From: Bacillota bacterium
Lineage (GTDB): Bacteria; Bacillota; Clostridia; Oscillospirales; Acutalibacteraceae
NCBI GenBank assembly: GCA_023391275.1
Contig: JAEWBE010000025.1
Span: 1-30,052 of the forward strand
Length of the DNA: 30,052 nt
Direction: 5' to 3'
Shown: piece after piece, positions 1 through 6,951 of the stretch
Numbering within the stretch: the stretch's first letter is position 1
How the letters are laid out: each line of letters starts with the position of its first letter
Notes under the pieces: model-generated
What the model saw: only the letters and a program-made list of their open reading frames with translations
Database searches by the model: none
What the model was told of the DNA's origin: nothing
Translations under genes and position numbers: made by a program

Positions 1-354
1 ATACTGTATTTTACATGTGATACTGTGATCACCGTGCGCACCATCCTCCAGCTCAACGGAAGACTCGACGAATTGCAGCAGATTTTGGACGAGATCAAAC
101 AAAAGGCCACTGCCGCAAAGATGGAAACAATAGAAAACATTCAGGCTGTATTGGAGAATCTGCTTGATGAAGACGCAAAAACCCACCTGAAAACGCTGTA
201 TGAAAAGAAGGATAAAATTGAGGCCGGAAGCAGAGTGATGCAGCGCCGTCTGCTCAGAGCCTTTCCAACCATGACGTCCATCCAAAGCAACGAGTCGCTG
301 CAGCGGATGAAGCAGGTGATGGCCGACCGGGCAAAACGAATCAAACACAATTAA
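1..354 (+). CDS. C-terminal part of an unidentified helical protein (cut by window edge)
   Basis: The frame is open from base 1 with no stop, and the first start-like codon (GTG at 25) has no Shine-Dalgarno sequence. This is therefore most likely the tail of a longer gene that begins left of the window. The visible 118 residues are charged and helical. A run of about 60 residues rich in Glu, Lys, Leu and Ile looks coiled-coil, and a basic end follows (KRIKHN). There is no signal peptide, membrane segment or motif that I recognise. An intrinsic terminator follows 12 bases after the stop. I cannot assign a function, and DUF342-type proteins were considered but not supported. Confidence 0.6.
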   Translation: MLYFTCDTVITVRTILQLNGRLDELQQILDEIKQKATAAKMETIENIQAVLENLLDEDAKTHLKTLYEKKDKIEAGSRVMQRRLLRAFPTMTSIQSNESLQRMKQVMADRAKRIKHN

Positions 355-365
355 CAGGAAAAGCA

Positions 366-399
366 AGAGGGAGAAGACCAATCAGGCCTTCTCCCCTTT
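366..399. terminator. Bidirectional intrinsic terminator
   Basis: The arms AGGGAGAAG (368-376) and CTTCTCCCC (388-396) form a GC-rich stem. On the plus strand it is followed by TTTATTTG. It sits between two convergent genes and overlaps the stop codon of the minus-strand membrane gene by a few bases, so it probably serves both. Confidence 0.75.
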
Positions 400-838
400 A
401 TTTGTCCGTTTTGCTTTCCCGAATCCGTTTTATGATAAAAACAATCCCGATTACGGCCCACATGGCAAGGCAGTACGGGAACAGTAGGGAATCGCCTTTC
501 CCCTCGGTCGGTTTAAAATTTCCATCCATCATTGCATAACCCGCCGTAAGAACTGCGGCTACTGCCGCAATCAGGATAACAGCCATGGTTCGCCCGGTCA
601 TCCGCACCGGGGTTTCCTTTGGGCCGACCATTGCGTCACCCCAGATACAGCGTGAAATATAGTAAGCAAACGAGGTCAGCAGCAGGATAAAGGTATTGGT
701 CGGATGCTGTGCCCAGACAATACCCACGCCGTACAAAACATTATCTGTCATTAAAAGAACGGCCAAAAGAAGAAAGGATTGATACCCGTACCGATACCGC
801 CGGCTTTGCTGTAATTCATCAAACTCAGTTTTTTTCAT
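398..838 (-). CDS. Small four-helix membrane protein paired with an XRE regulator
   Basis: This 146-residue protein has four hydrophobic segments (about residues 20-42, 47-65, 83-103 and 121-138) and a charged, Lys-rich C-terminus, so it is an integral membrane protein with short cytoplasmic ends. It resembles the uncharacterised membrane proteins that are encoded directly behind YozG-type XRE regulators in Clostridia (DUF6773-like; family recalled, not checked). Its ATG overlaps the end of the regulator gene by 14 bases, which indicates translational coupling and joint function. No substrate or activity can be read from the sequence. Expression should follow the autoregulated promoter at 1068-1096. 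Confidence 0.8.
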   Translation of the reverse strand: MKKTEFDELQQSRRYRYGYQSFLLLAVLLMTDNVLYGVGIVWAQHPTNTFILLLTSFAYYISRCIWGDAMVGPKETPVRMTGRTMAVILIAAVAAVLTAGYAMMDGNFKPTEGKGDSLLFPYCLAMWAVIGIVFIIKRIRESKTDK

Positions 839-1037
839 TGTTCTCCTCCCAAAACAGCTGGTCCAGTGTTTTGCCCAAAACTTTGCAGATGGCGATACAA
901 AGGTTTACCGAAGGATTATAATCCCCGTTTTCAATAGCATTCATGGTCTGCCGCGTTACGCCGACCGCTTCCGCCACATCCTTTTGCGACATATCCAGCG
1001 CGGCCCGTGCCGATTTTAATCTGAGATTCTTTGCCAA
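825..1037 (-). CDS. XRE-family (YozG-like) transcriptional regulator
   Basis: This is a single-domain Cro/CI-type helix-turn-helix protein of about 71 residues. The recognition region reads MSQKDVAEAVGVTRQTMNAI, followed by the family-typical 'NPSVNLCIAICKVLGKTLDQLF'-type tail. I place the start at a TTG (1037): the AGGAG at 1050-1046 is 8 bases upstream of it, giving the family-like N-terminus M-A-K-N-L-R-L-K. The GTG at 1046 overlaps the Shine-Dalgarno itself, and the ATG at 1043 is only 2 bases from it. The gene is first in a two-gene unit with the membrane protein and probably represses its own promoter through a perfect palindrome. Confidence 0.88.
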   Translation of the reverse strand: MAKNLRLKSARAALDMSQKDVAEAVGVTRQTMNAIENGDYNPSVNLCIAICKVLGKTLDQLFWEENNEKN

Positions 1038-1067
1038 ATGCATCACTCCTAAGATTTCATCTATTAC

Positions 1068-1106
1068 ATAGTATCATTAATCGTATATAATGTCAATTAT
1101 ATACGA
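1068..1106 (-). promoter_or_regulatory. Sigma-A promoter with embedded perfect palindrome (operator)
   Basis: On the minus strand TTGACA (1096-1091), 17 bases, then TACTAT (1073-1068) form a near-consensus promoter for the XRE/membrane pair. A perfect inverted repeat has arms TCGTATATAA (1081-1090) and TTATATACGA (1097-1106). Its 6-base centre is exactly the -35 hexamer. A repressor dimer bound here would occlude RNA polymerase, so autoregulation by the XRE protein is the natural inference. Confidence 0.8.
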
Positions 1107-1155
1107 CATAAATTGTAAAATAAATTACTTTTCTTATTGCATATTAAAGCATAAC

Positions 1156-1186
1156 AAAACCCCGGCGTATCATTTTACACCGGGGT
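1156..1186 (-). terminator. Intrinsic terminator of the ilv operon
   Basis: The arms CCGGGGT (1165-1159 read on minus) and ACCCCGG (1186-1180) enclose a 14-base loop. On the minus strand the stem is followed by TTTTGTTAT. It lies 44 bases past the ridA stop. Confidence 0.8.
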
Positions 1187-1229
1187 CCGCAAGAAATGCG
1201 CAAATGCGGCTTTTCTGATTTCAAACATA

Positions 1230-1604
1230 TTACAGCACTGCGATTACTTCCACTTCGACAAGCACGCTTTTCGGGAGTTGTTTCACGGCGACGCAGGAAC
1301 GCGCCGGTTTCCCGGTGAAGTATTGCTCATAAACGGCGTTGAATGCGGCGAAATCCGCCATATCCGCCAAAAAGCAGGTGGTTTTCACAACATTTTCAAA
1401 ACCGGTTCCGGCGGCGGATAAAATTGCGCCGACATTTTTCATGACCTGCCCGGCCTGAACGGTGATGTCGCCCTGGGCAATTTCCCCCGTTGCAGGAATA
1501 ATCGGAATCTGGCCGCTGGCAAAAACCATGCCGTTTGCAGCAATTGCCTGAGAATATGGGCCGATCGCGGCCGGCGCGTCTTTGGTTGAAATAACTTTCA
1601 GCAT
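1230..1604 (-). CDS. ridA: RidA family 2-iminobutanoate/2-iminopropanoate deaminase
   Basis: RidA hydrolyses the reactive enamine/imine released by PLP enzymes such as threonine dehydratase, protecting other enzymes and speeding 2-oxobutanoate formation. The 124-residue length and motifs fit the family: IGPYSQAI near residue 14, FASGQIP near 28, and PARSCVAV with Arg102, the counterpart of the carboxylate-binding Arg105 of E. coli RidA. The LVEVEVIAVL end is also typical. It is the last gene of the ilv operon, 40 bases behind ilvA, whose product generates its substrate. The Shine-Dalgarno GGGAG is 8 bases from the ATG. Neither family nor context is in doubt. Confidence 0.95.
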   Translation of the reverse strand: MLKVISTKDAPAAIGPYSQAIAANGMVFASGQIPIIPATGEIAQGDITVQAGQVMKNVGAILSAAGTGFENVVKTTCFLADMADFAAFNAVYEQYFTGKPARSCVAVKQLPKSVLVEVEVIAVL

Positions 1605-1644
1605 ATTTTTCTCTCCCTGTTCTGTAATTTGGTATTATGATAAA

Positions 1645-2844
1645 TTATTGATTGATAATTCGATAGCCTGCTTCCGTAATTGCCTGCCGGATTTGCTCAA
1701 GATGCTCGCGGTTCCTTGTCTCCAGACGAATGCGCAGCGTACACGCGTTAATCCCGGTGTTTTCCCCGCCGCGGTCATGGTGCACGCTTACCACGTTTGC
1801 GCCAAGGTCGGCGATAATTGCGGAAACTTCCTTCAGCTGGCCGGGTTTATCCACCATTTCAATAGTAAGGTCGCCCGAGCGCCCCGCTTTTAAAAGGCCG
1901 CGGTTAATTACTTTGGAAAGGATGGTTACATCAATGTTGCCGCCCGAAAGCAGGCAGACCACCTTTTTCCCCTTTACATCCACCTTGTTGAACATGGCCG
2001 CCGCCACGGAAACCGCACCCGCACCTTCAGCAATCAGTTTATGCTGTTCAATCAGCGTCAGAATTGCCGTCGCGATTTCCTCATCCGTCACAGTGACGAT
2101 TTCATCCACATATTTACAGCAAAGTTCATAAGTCAGGTCGCCCGGGCATTTGACCGCGATGCCGTCCGCAAAAGTGGAAACACAGCTCAGCGACTCCACC
2201 TGATGGTCCTCGAGCGACTTCACCATGCTGGGCGCGCCGCTGGCCTGCACCCCGTAAACCTTACAGTTCGGATTCAGCGACTTTACGGCGAAGGCAACAC
2301 CGGCAATCAGGCCGCCGCCGCCCACCGGAACAATAACCGCGTCAACATCCGGAAGCTGATTCAGAATTTCCAGTCCGATCGTGCCCTGACCGGCGATGAC
2401 GTCCGGGTCGTTAAAGGGATGGATAAAGGCCGCGCCGCTCTCTTTTTGCAGTTCACACGCTTTTTGGAAGGCGTCGTCGTATACGCCTTTCACCAGGCAT
2501 ACTTCCGCGCCATAGCTTTTTGTGGCCTCCACCTTGGAAATCGGCGCGCCGTCGGGAATGCAGATCAGCGACTTGATCCCGTTCTTCGCCGCGGCAAGGG
2601 CAACGCCCTGCGCGTGGTTGCCGGCGGAGCAGGCAATTACGCCCTTCGCCTTTTCTTCCCCGGAAAGCTGAGAAATTTTGTAGTACGCGCCGCGCACCTT
2701 GAACGAACCGGTAATCTGCAGATTTTCGGTTTTCAGGTGAATCTCGCTTTCGGGATTAATGAGCGGAGCATTGATTAAATCAGTCTTGCGGATGACGTCC
2801 TTCAAGACATAAGCGGCATGATAAACCTTATCCAGTGTAAGCAA
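1645..2844 (-). CDS. ilvA: Threonine ammonia-lyase with C-terminal ACT domain
   Basis: It deaminates L-threonine to 2-oxobutanoate, the first committed step to isoleucine. The PLP lysine lies in GSFKVRGA (about residue 49 from the chosen start), and the phosphate-binding loop is the Gly-rich GGGGLIAG. The C-terminal 75 residues form a single ACT domain (begins DLTIEMVDKPGQL), as in the shorter roughly 400-residue enzymes rather than the 514-residue E. coli IlvA. Two TTG starts are possible: 2862, with AGGGA 8 bases upstream, and 2844, with AGGGG 8 bases upstream. The second gives MLTLDKVYHA, closer to family N-termini. Its place between ilvN and ridA in an Ile T-box operon argues for the biosynthetic rather than the degradative role. 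Confidence 0.94.
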   Translation of the reverse strand: MLTLDKVYHAAYVLKDVIRKTDLINAPLINPESEIHLKTENLQITGSFKVRGAYYKISQLSGEEKAKGVIACSAGNHAQGVALAAAKNGIKSLICIPDGAPISKVEATKSYGAEVCLVKGVYDDAFQKACELQKESGAAFIHPFNDPDVIAGQGTIGLEILNQLPDVDAVIVPVGGGGLIAGVAFAVKSLNPNCKVYGVQASGAPSMVKSLEDHQVESLSCVSTFADGIAVKCPGDLTYELCCKYVDEIVTVTDEEIATAILTLIEQHKLIAEGAGAVSVAAAMFNKVDVKGKKVVCLLSGGNIDVTILSKVINRGLLKAGRSGDLTIEMVDKPGQLKEVSAIIADLGANVVSVHHDRGGENTGINACTLRIRLETRNREHLEQIRQAITEAGYRIINQ

Positions 2845-2884
2845 GTTGCTATCCCCTAACAATTTTTAATTCCCTAAACGGGTA

Positions 2885-3376
2885 TTATTTCATCATTGCC
2901 ATTGCGCCGGTGCGCAGTATTTTGAGCACATGGTACGGATTGTATAATTCAATAAAAGAGTTGATGGTGGTCGCGTCGCCCGTCAGTTCCACGATCATGG
3001 ATTCAGGCTGCACGTTGAGTATATTGGCATGGAACACGTTGGCGATTTCCACCAGCTTTTCACTGTTTTGCAGGCTGCGTTCCACCTTCATCAAAAGATG
3101 TTCCCTTACCACCGCTTCTTCGCGGTTCAGCACATTTACTTCTTCAATATCCTCAAGCTTGCTCAGCTGCTTATCCACCTGCCGTACAATCCGGTCATCG
3201 CCGGAAACGACAATCAGGATGCGGGAATACTCGGTGTTTTCCGTCTGTGCGGCAACAATGCTCAAAATGTTGTAGCAGCGGCGGCTGAACAGCCCGGAAA
3301 TACGCAAGAGCACGCCCGGTGTGTTGCGTGCAAGCACCGACATTACGTATTCTTTCTCCGTATTTGAATCCTTCAT
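2885..3376 (-). CDS. ilvN: Acetolactate synthase small (regulatory) subunit
   Basis: This is the regulatory partner of IlvB. The N-terminal ACT domain begins YVMSVLARNTPGVLLRISGL, the valine-binding fold of the family. The C-terminal IlvH/ALS_ss_C domain follows at about residues 75-160. Total length is about 163 residues, normal for the family. The ATG at 3376 is preferred because AAGGAGG lies 8 bases upstream; the GTG at 3382 would be only 2 bases from it. The stop of ilvB is 13 bases upstream, so the two subunits are made from one message. Valine feedback inhibition is expected from the family but not proven by the sequence. Confidence 0.95.
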   Translation of the reverse strand: MKDSNTEKEYVMSVLARNTPGVLLRISGLFSRRCYNILSIVAAQTENTEYSRILIVVSGDDRIVRQVDKQLSKLEDIEEVNVLNREEAVVREHLLMKVERSLQNSEKLVEIANVFHANILNVQPESMIVELTGDATTINSFIELYNPYHVLKILRTGAMAMMK

Positions 3377-3389
3377 GATCACATCCTCC

Positions 3390-5063
3390 TTACATCTCTA
3401 AAATCGGGTCTTCGACCGAGCCGCCCGCCGGAACCATGGGCAGCACGTTCATATCCTTGTCGATATGGCAGTTGATCAGCACCGGCTCGTGCAGGGAAAG
3501 CGCTTCTTTCAGCACCGGTTCAATATCGGATTCAACACGGATGGTCAGCGCTTTGACCCCAAAGGCCTGCGCAAGCAGCTCAAAATTTGTGTTCCGGTCC
3601 AGATCGGTCTGGGAAAACCGGCTGTCATAAAACAGCTTCTGCCACTGACGCACCATGCCGAGCACGGAATTGTTGAAAATAAGTTCGATCATTGGGATAT
3701 TGTACTGGGCGGCAGTGGACAGCTCGTTGCAGTTCATATGAAAGCTGCCGTCACCCGCAATGTTGATGACACGCTGGTCCGGGTTGGCAATCTGCGCGCC
3801 CATTGCCGCGCCAAGGCCAAAGCCCATGGTGCCAAGACCGCCCGAAGTAATAAAATGCCGCGGCCTGCGGAACTGGTAGAACTGGGCCGCCCACATCTGA
3901 TGCTGGCCGACTTCGGTAACGATAATCGCCTCCGAATTCGTAAGCCGGTCCAGCGTTTCCAGCACCGCCTGCGGTGTAACCGCGCCCGGTGCGGCCGGCT
4001 CCTGCATCAGCGGAAATTTAGTTTTCCATCCCTCAATCGCTCCCATCCACTCTCCGTGATCGGCTTGCGGCAGTAATTTGTTTAGATGTGTAAGAATTTC
4101 TTTGGCGTCGCCTTTCATCTTTAAATCCACATCGATATTCTTATTGAATTCAGCGGAGTCGATTTCAATTTGTATGATCGGGCAGTGCTGTGCGAAAAGG
4201 TTGGCGTTGCATAAAACACGGTCGGAAAAACGCGTTCCAACCGCAATCAGCAGGTCACAGTGCTTAATCGCCAGCGCGGCGGTGTTTGTGCCGTGCATTC
4301 CCAGCATGCCGACATAACGGCGGCCGGTCTGGTCATAGCCGCCCTGGCACATCAGGGAGGAGGCAACCGGCGCGTCGATGCGGTCCGCAAACTCCTTCAG
4401 CTCGTCAAACGCTTCCGAAGCAATTACGCCGCCGCCGGAATAAATGAACGGCCGCTGGCTTTTTTGAATCATGGCGAGCGCCTGGTCAAACCGCTCCGGG
4501 TACGGAAAATCGGCCTTTGGCAGGGGAAGCGGCTCAGTCATCGGAGTAAACTCATATTTTTGTGCCGTCACATCCTTTGGAATATCCACCAGTACGGGGC
4601 CTTTCCTGCCGGAACCGGCAATCCGAAACGCCTTGCGCAGGGTATCCGCCAAATCCTCAATGTGCTTTACAAGGTAGTTATGCTTGGTAACAGGCATCGT
4701 GATGCCCGTAATGTCAACTTCCTGAAAACTGTCCAGCCCCAAAAGGTCGCAGCTTACGTTCCCGGTGATGGCAACCATCGGCACGGAATCCATGTAAGCC
4801 GTCGCAAATCCCGTAACCAGATTGGTCGCACCCGGGCCGGAAGTTGCAATGCAGACACCGGTTTTTCCGCTGGAACGCGCGTAGCCGTCGGCAGCGTGCG
4901 CCGCCCCCTGCTCATGCGCCGTACGGATATGATTGATTCTGTCCCTGTACTCGTAAATCGCATCGTAAATGTAAAGGACGGAACCGCCCGGATACCCGAA
5001 AACAGTATCCACTCCCTGTTCCAGCAGGCATTCCATTACAATTTGCGCTCCCGTTAACAACAT
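3390..5063 (-). CDS. ilvB: Acetolactate synthase large (catalytic) subunit
   Basis: This ThDP/FAD enzyme condenses pyruvate with pyruvate or 2-oxobutanoate, giving acetolactate or acetohydroxybutyrate for branched-chain amino acids. Visible features in order: VFGYPGGSVLYIYDAI, the catalytic Glu in RTAHEQGAAHAADGYAR, SGPGATNLVTG, the central FAD region, and the ThDP/Mg motif from GDGSFHMN to NN. The C-terminal PMVPAGGSVED is typical of true AHAS rather than catabolic ALS. The ATG at 5063 is chosen because AGGAGG is 7 bases upstream; the upstream TTG at 5081 has none. The protein is about 557 residues. It is first in the operon and directly behind the T-box terminator. Confidence 0.96.
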   Translation of the reverse strand: MLLTGAQIVMECLLEQGVDTVFGYPGGSVLYIYDAIYEYRDRINHIRTAHEQGAAHAADGYARSSGKTGVCIATSGPGATNLVTGFATAYMDSVPMVAITGNVSCDLLGLDSFQEVDITGITMPVTKHNYLVKHIEDLADTLRKAFRIAGSGRKGPVLVDIPKDVTAQKYEFTPMTEPLPLPKADFPYPERFDQALAMIQKSQRPFIYSGGGVIASEAFDELKEFADRIDAPVASSLMCQGGYDQTGRRYVGMLGMHGTNTAALAIKHCDLLIAVGTRFSDRVLCNANLFAQHCPIIQIEIDSAEFNKNIDVDLKMKGDAKEILTHLNKLLPQADHGEWMGAIEGWKTKFPLMQEPAAPGAVTPQAVLETLDRLTNSEAIIVTEVGQHQMWAAQFYQFRRPRHFITSGGLGTMGFGLGAAMGAQIANPDQRVINIAGDGSFHMNCNELSTAAQYNIPMIELIFNNSVLGMVRQWQKLFYDSRFSQTDLDRNTNFELLAQAFGVKALTIRVESDIEPVLKEALSLHEPVLINCHIDKDMNVLPMVPAGGSVEDPILEM

Positions 5064-5111
5064 ACCTATTCCTCCTGTCAATTCATATCTTCCTGTAGCG
5101 CAAAGCCGGAT

Positions 5112-5150
5112 AAAAAAAGCCTCCGCCTCTCTTAATAGAGGCGAAGGCTT
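5112..5150 (-). terminator. T-box attenuator terminator
   Basis: On the minus strand AAGCCTTCGCCTCT and AGAGGCGGAGGCTT form a 14-bp stem with one G-U pair and a 6-base loop, followed by a run of seven T. Its 5' arm is shared with the antiterminator described in the T-box entry. Confidence 0.93.
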
Positions 5151-5378
5151 AAACTTCGCGGTACCACTCTAGTTCGCCGCAAAAGCGGCATCTCTGCGTG
5201 CATCCAACAATGCACTCTCCTTTAACGGGGAGAATCCGGGCGCGCCTACTAAATTACTCGTTCAGCCGCCTGCTCCAAGGTGATATCATGCAAACACCGC
5301 GCCGTCTCGCACCATCCGACGGTTCTCTGAAAGCGGTAGGAATGCACTCTGTCCTCATCTGCGCATTTAATACTATTT
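5112..5378 (-). promoter_or_regulatory. T-box leader, isoleucine specifier, controlling ilvBNA-ridA
   Basis: The T-box sequence AGAGTGGTACCGCG is at 5170-5157. The antiterminator can be drawn completely: TAGAG (5171-5167) pairs with CTCTA (5140-5136) and GCGAAG (5159-5154) with CTTCGC (5146-5141). They flank the bulge UGGU that would pair with an ACCA tRNA end (discriminator A, as in tRNA-Ile). The 3' side of Stem I reads ATC-ACC-TTGGAGC, which aligns with the GGC-AUUC-UUGAGC of the B. subtilis glyQS leader. That makes ATC (5284-5282) the specifier, i.e. isoleucine. Uncharged tRNA-Ile should stabilise the antiterminator and allow transcription into ilvB. Confidence 0.93.
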
Positions 5379-5383
5379 ATATT

Positions 5384-5412
5384 AGGATATTCTATTCATG
5401 TAATCTTGTCAA
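5384..5412 (-). promoter_or_regulatory. Sigma-A promoter of the ilv T-box leader
   Basis: TTGACA (5412-5407), 17 bases, TATCCT (5389-5384; 4 of 6 consensus). This would start the leader near 5378, just before Stem I. No terminator separates it from the DUF2087 gene 36 bases upstream, so read-through from that gene is also possible. Confidence 0.65.
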
Positions 5413-5447
5413 GTGTTCCGTAAAAATTATTTATGGAGCCGTCTGTT

Positions 5448-5738
5448 TTATTTCAGCCAGTACTCGCTTCCGTCGGACTTTCGGTCCATATACCCCAGTT
5501 CAATCAGGCCGCGGCGCAGCGTAGAAAAGTCATCCGGATAAATCTGCTTCAAAATTCCGTTGACTTCCATTTCAGTATATTTTTTATCTTTTTCAAACTG
5601 CCCAGCAATTTTTCTGAAAATAACCTCCTTTTTCTTCGCTTTGGAAGAAATCACTTTCAGTTTTAAAGGTTCCAAAGAGCTGAAAACATTCTTTAGAATT
5701 TTTTCTTCCTCTTCGGCGGTCATTTCTAATGCATCCAT
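5448..5738 (-). CDS. Stand-alone DUF2087 domain protein
   Basis: Residues 30-96 match the DUF2087 pattern: KKKEVIFRKIAGQFEKDKKY, then TEMEVNGILKQIYPDDFSTLRRGLIELGYMDR and a final DGSEYW. This is a winged-helix-like domain usually found behind an ArsR-type HTH. Here there is no separate HTH; only about 28 acidic residues precede it, for 96 residues in all. Start: AGGAGG is 7 bases before the ATG. It has its own promoter and lies directly upstream of the ilv T-box. A role in nucleic-acid binding or regulation is plausible from the fold but not shown. Confidence 0.85.
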   Translation of the reverse strand: MDALEMTAEEEEKILKNVFSSLEPLKLKVISSKAKKKEVIFRKIAGQFEKDKKYTEMEVNGILKQIYPDDFSTLRRGLIELGYMDRKSDGSEYWLK

Positions 5739-5775
5739 CTTACATCCTCCTGCTTCCGTTCATTTCTTACTTTGC

Positions 5776-5803
5776 ATTTTACTATGATTTGGAAAAAAGT
5801 CAA
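5776..5803 (-). promoter_or_regulatory. Sigma-A promoter of the DUF2087 gene
   Basis: TTGACT (5803-5798), 16 bases, TAAAAT (5781-5776) on the minus strand, 37 bases upstream of the start codon. Confidence 0.6.
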
Positions 5804-5823
5804 GCTGTTGTAAAAAAGCCTCA

Positions 5824-5868
5824 AAAAAGATTGGAGCTTGCAGCACAGCCGCAAACCCCAATCTTTTT
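5824..5868 (-). terminator. Intrinsic terminator of murP-mupG
   Basis: Two 21-base arms (5824-5844 and 5848-5868) pair almost completely, with a few G-U pairs and a 3-base loop. On the minus strand the stem ends in CTTTTTTG. It lies 10 bases past the mupG stop. Confidence 0.88.
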
Positions 5869-5878
5869 CAGATAAAAC

Positions 5879-6937
5879 TCATTCCTGCGCCGATACAAAC
5901 CGGAACCCCATGCCGTCGGTAATATAATCCAAGTACGGCAGGTCGGCTTCATCGACCCGGCCCACAATATTGACCCTGTTCTCCGGTTCCAGATTCCGGC
6001 GGGCAATTTCCAGCTCACCTGAGTAACGAAGGTAGCCTTCGTTCCCGACGGAAATACTGCCTTTTTCCCTGGGCAGCACCAGCTCCGCCGGAAAAAGCCT
6101 GCCCTGTGAGGCATATGTTCTGGACTCCTGCGAACGAATGACATATTCGCTGGAATCGGGGCGGTCATGATGAATTCCATCCATAATAAAGTGGTATTCG
6201 GGCCGGATTTCAGCCTTCAGACTGACATATCCCCGGGCAAGGTCACCCATGCCCCGCCACCCCCTGTCGCTGAGGTCAATGTCGCCGACAAGGCAGATAT
6301 CCGTCAGGCACTCCTTTTGCAGTTGAAGCAGGTTGAGCAGCACGTCGCCGCCGCGGTGCGCTTCCACGGTGGGCAAGCCCCTGTGCAGAGGACCGCGCAG
6401 TTCCTGATCCCCCGGCACAAATGCCATCGTCGTAATCCCGAGCCTTCTCAGGTTTTCGTTGATGCTCCGCGTTTTCTGCAGAGAGAGTCCGGTCAAAGGC
6501 TTCGGGTAAAAATTATGACATGCACTGAACCGGGTAAAATCCGCTCCGAGCCGCCTCAGCTCGCGAAGGTCATGCTCCAACAGGGTACTTGCATTGAACA
6601 CGATATTGAATTCTTTGGACAGGTCAATCATCTGCTGATAAGTGAAGCCGTAATCCACCCGCAGGTGGGAAACCGAAGTCTGTTTTAAATCCGAAAAGCT
6701 CCGATATCCCAGTTTCTCAAGCGTCCTCGGGCCAATGTCCACAATCAGCGAAACATCGCTGCGTTCGCACACATCGAGCAGTTTTTTGACCTGAACAGCG
6801 TAGTCGTTCACATTTTCCTCAGGAATATGCAGGGAGGTAAACGCATATTTTACGTTTGCCTGTTTGGCCTTTGCAACAATTTCCACGTTTTTTTCGTATC
6901 CCGTGCCCAGATAAAGTGAAATTCCGAATTGACTCAT
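5879..6937 (-). CDS. mupG: MupG-type 6-phospho-N-acetylmuramidase (DUF871, GH170)
   Basis: The protein is a cytoplasmic (beta/alpha)8-barrel of 352 residues in the DUF871 family, whose characterised member MupG of S. aureus cleaves MurNAc-6P-GlcNAc to MurNAc-6P and GlcNAc. The barrel starts FGISLYLGTG, with FTSLHIPEE on the second strand, and the C-terminal cyclophilin-like domain occupies about residues 240-352 (RPEYHFIMDG.. NRVNIVGRVD). The length is normal for the family. It begins 14 bases behind murP, with AGGAG 8 bases before its ATG, so the two are co-translated from one message. With murP, murQ and murR around it the assignment is firm; direct enzymatic identity is inferred from family and context. 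Confidence 0.92.
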   Translation of the reverse strand: MSQFGISLYLGTGYEKNVEIVAKAKQANVKYAFTSLHIPEENVNDYAVQVKKLLDVCERSDVSLIVDIGPRTLEKLGYRSFSDLKQTSVSHLRVDYGFTYQQMIDLSKEFNIVFNASTLLEHDLRELRRLGADFTRFSACHNFYPKPLTGLSLQKTRSINENLRRLGITTMAFVPGDQELRGPLHRGLPTVEAHRGGDVLLNLLQLQKECLTDICLVGDIDLSDRGWRGMGDLARGYVSLKAEIRPEYHFIMDGIHHDRPDSSEYVIRSQESRTYASQGRLFPAELVLPREKGSISVGNEGYLRYSGELEIARRNLEPENRVNIVGRVDEADLPYLDYITDGMGFRFVSAQE

Positions 6938-6951
6938 GAAAATTTCTCCTG

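Noticed and set aside
2041..2778. Long open frame antisense to ilvA (and similar ones antisense to ilvB, murP and the SNF2 gene)
   Set aside because: These are mirror frames of well-supported genes, without ribosome binding sites or recognisable protein features.
5821..6180. Open frame overlapping the 3' end of mupG in another minus-strand frame
   Set aside because: It runs through the mupG terminator hairpin and encodes no recognisable domain; mupG explains the coding signal.
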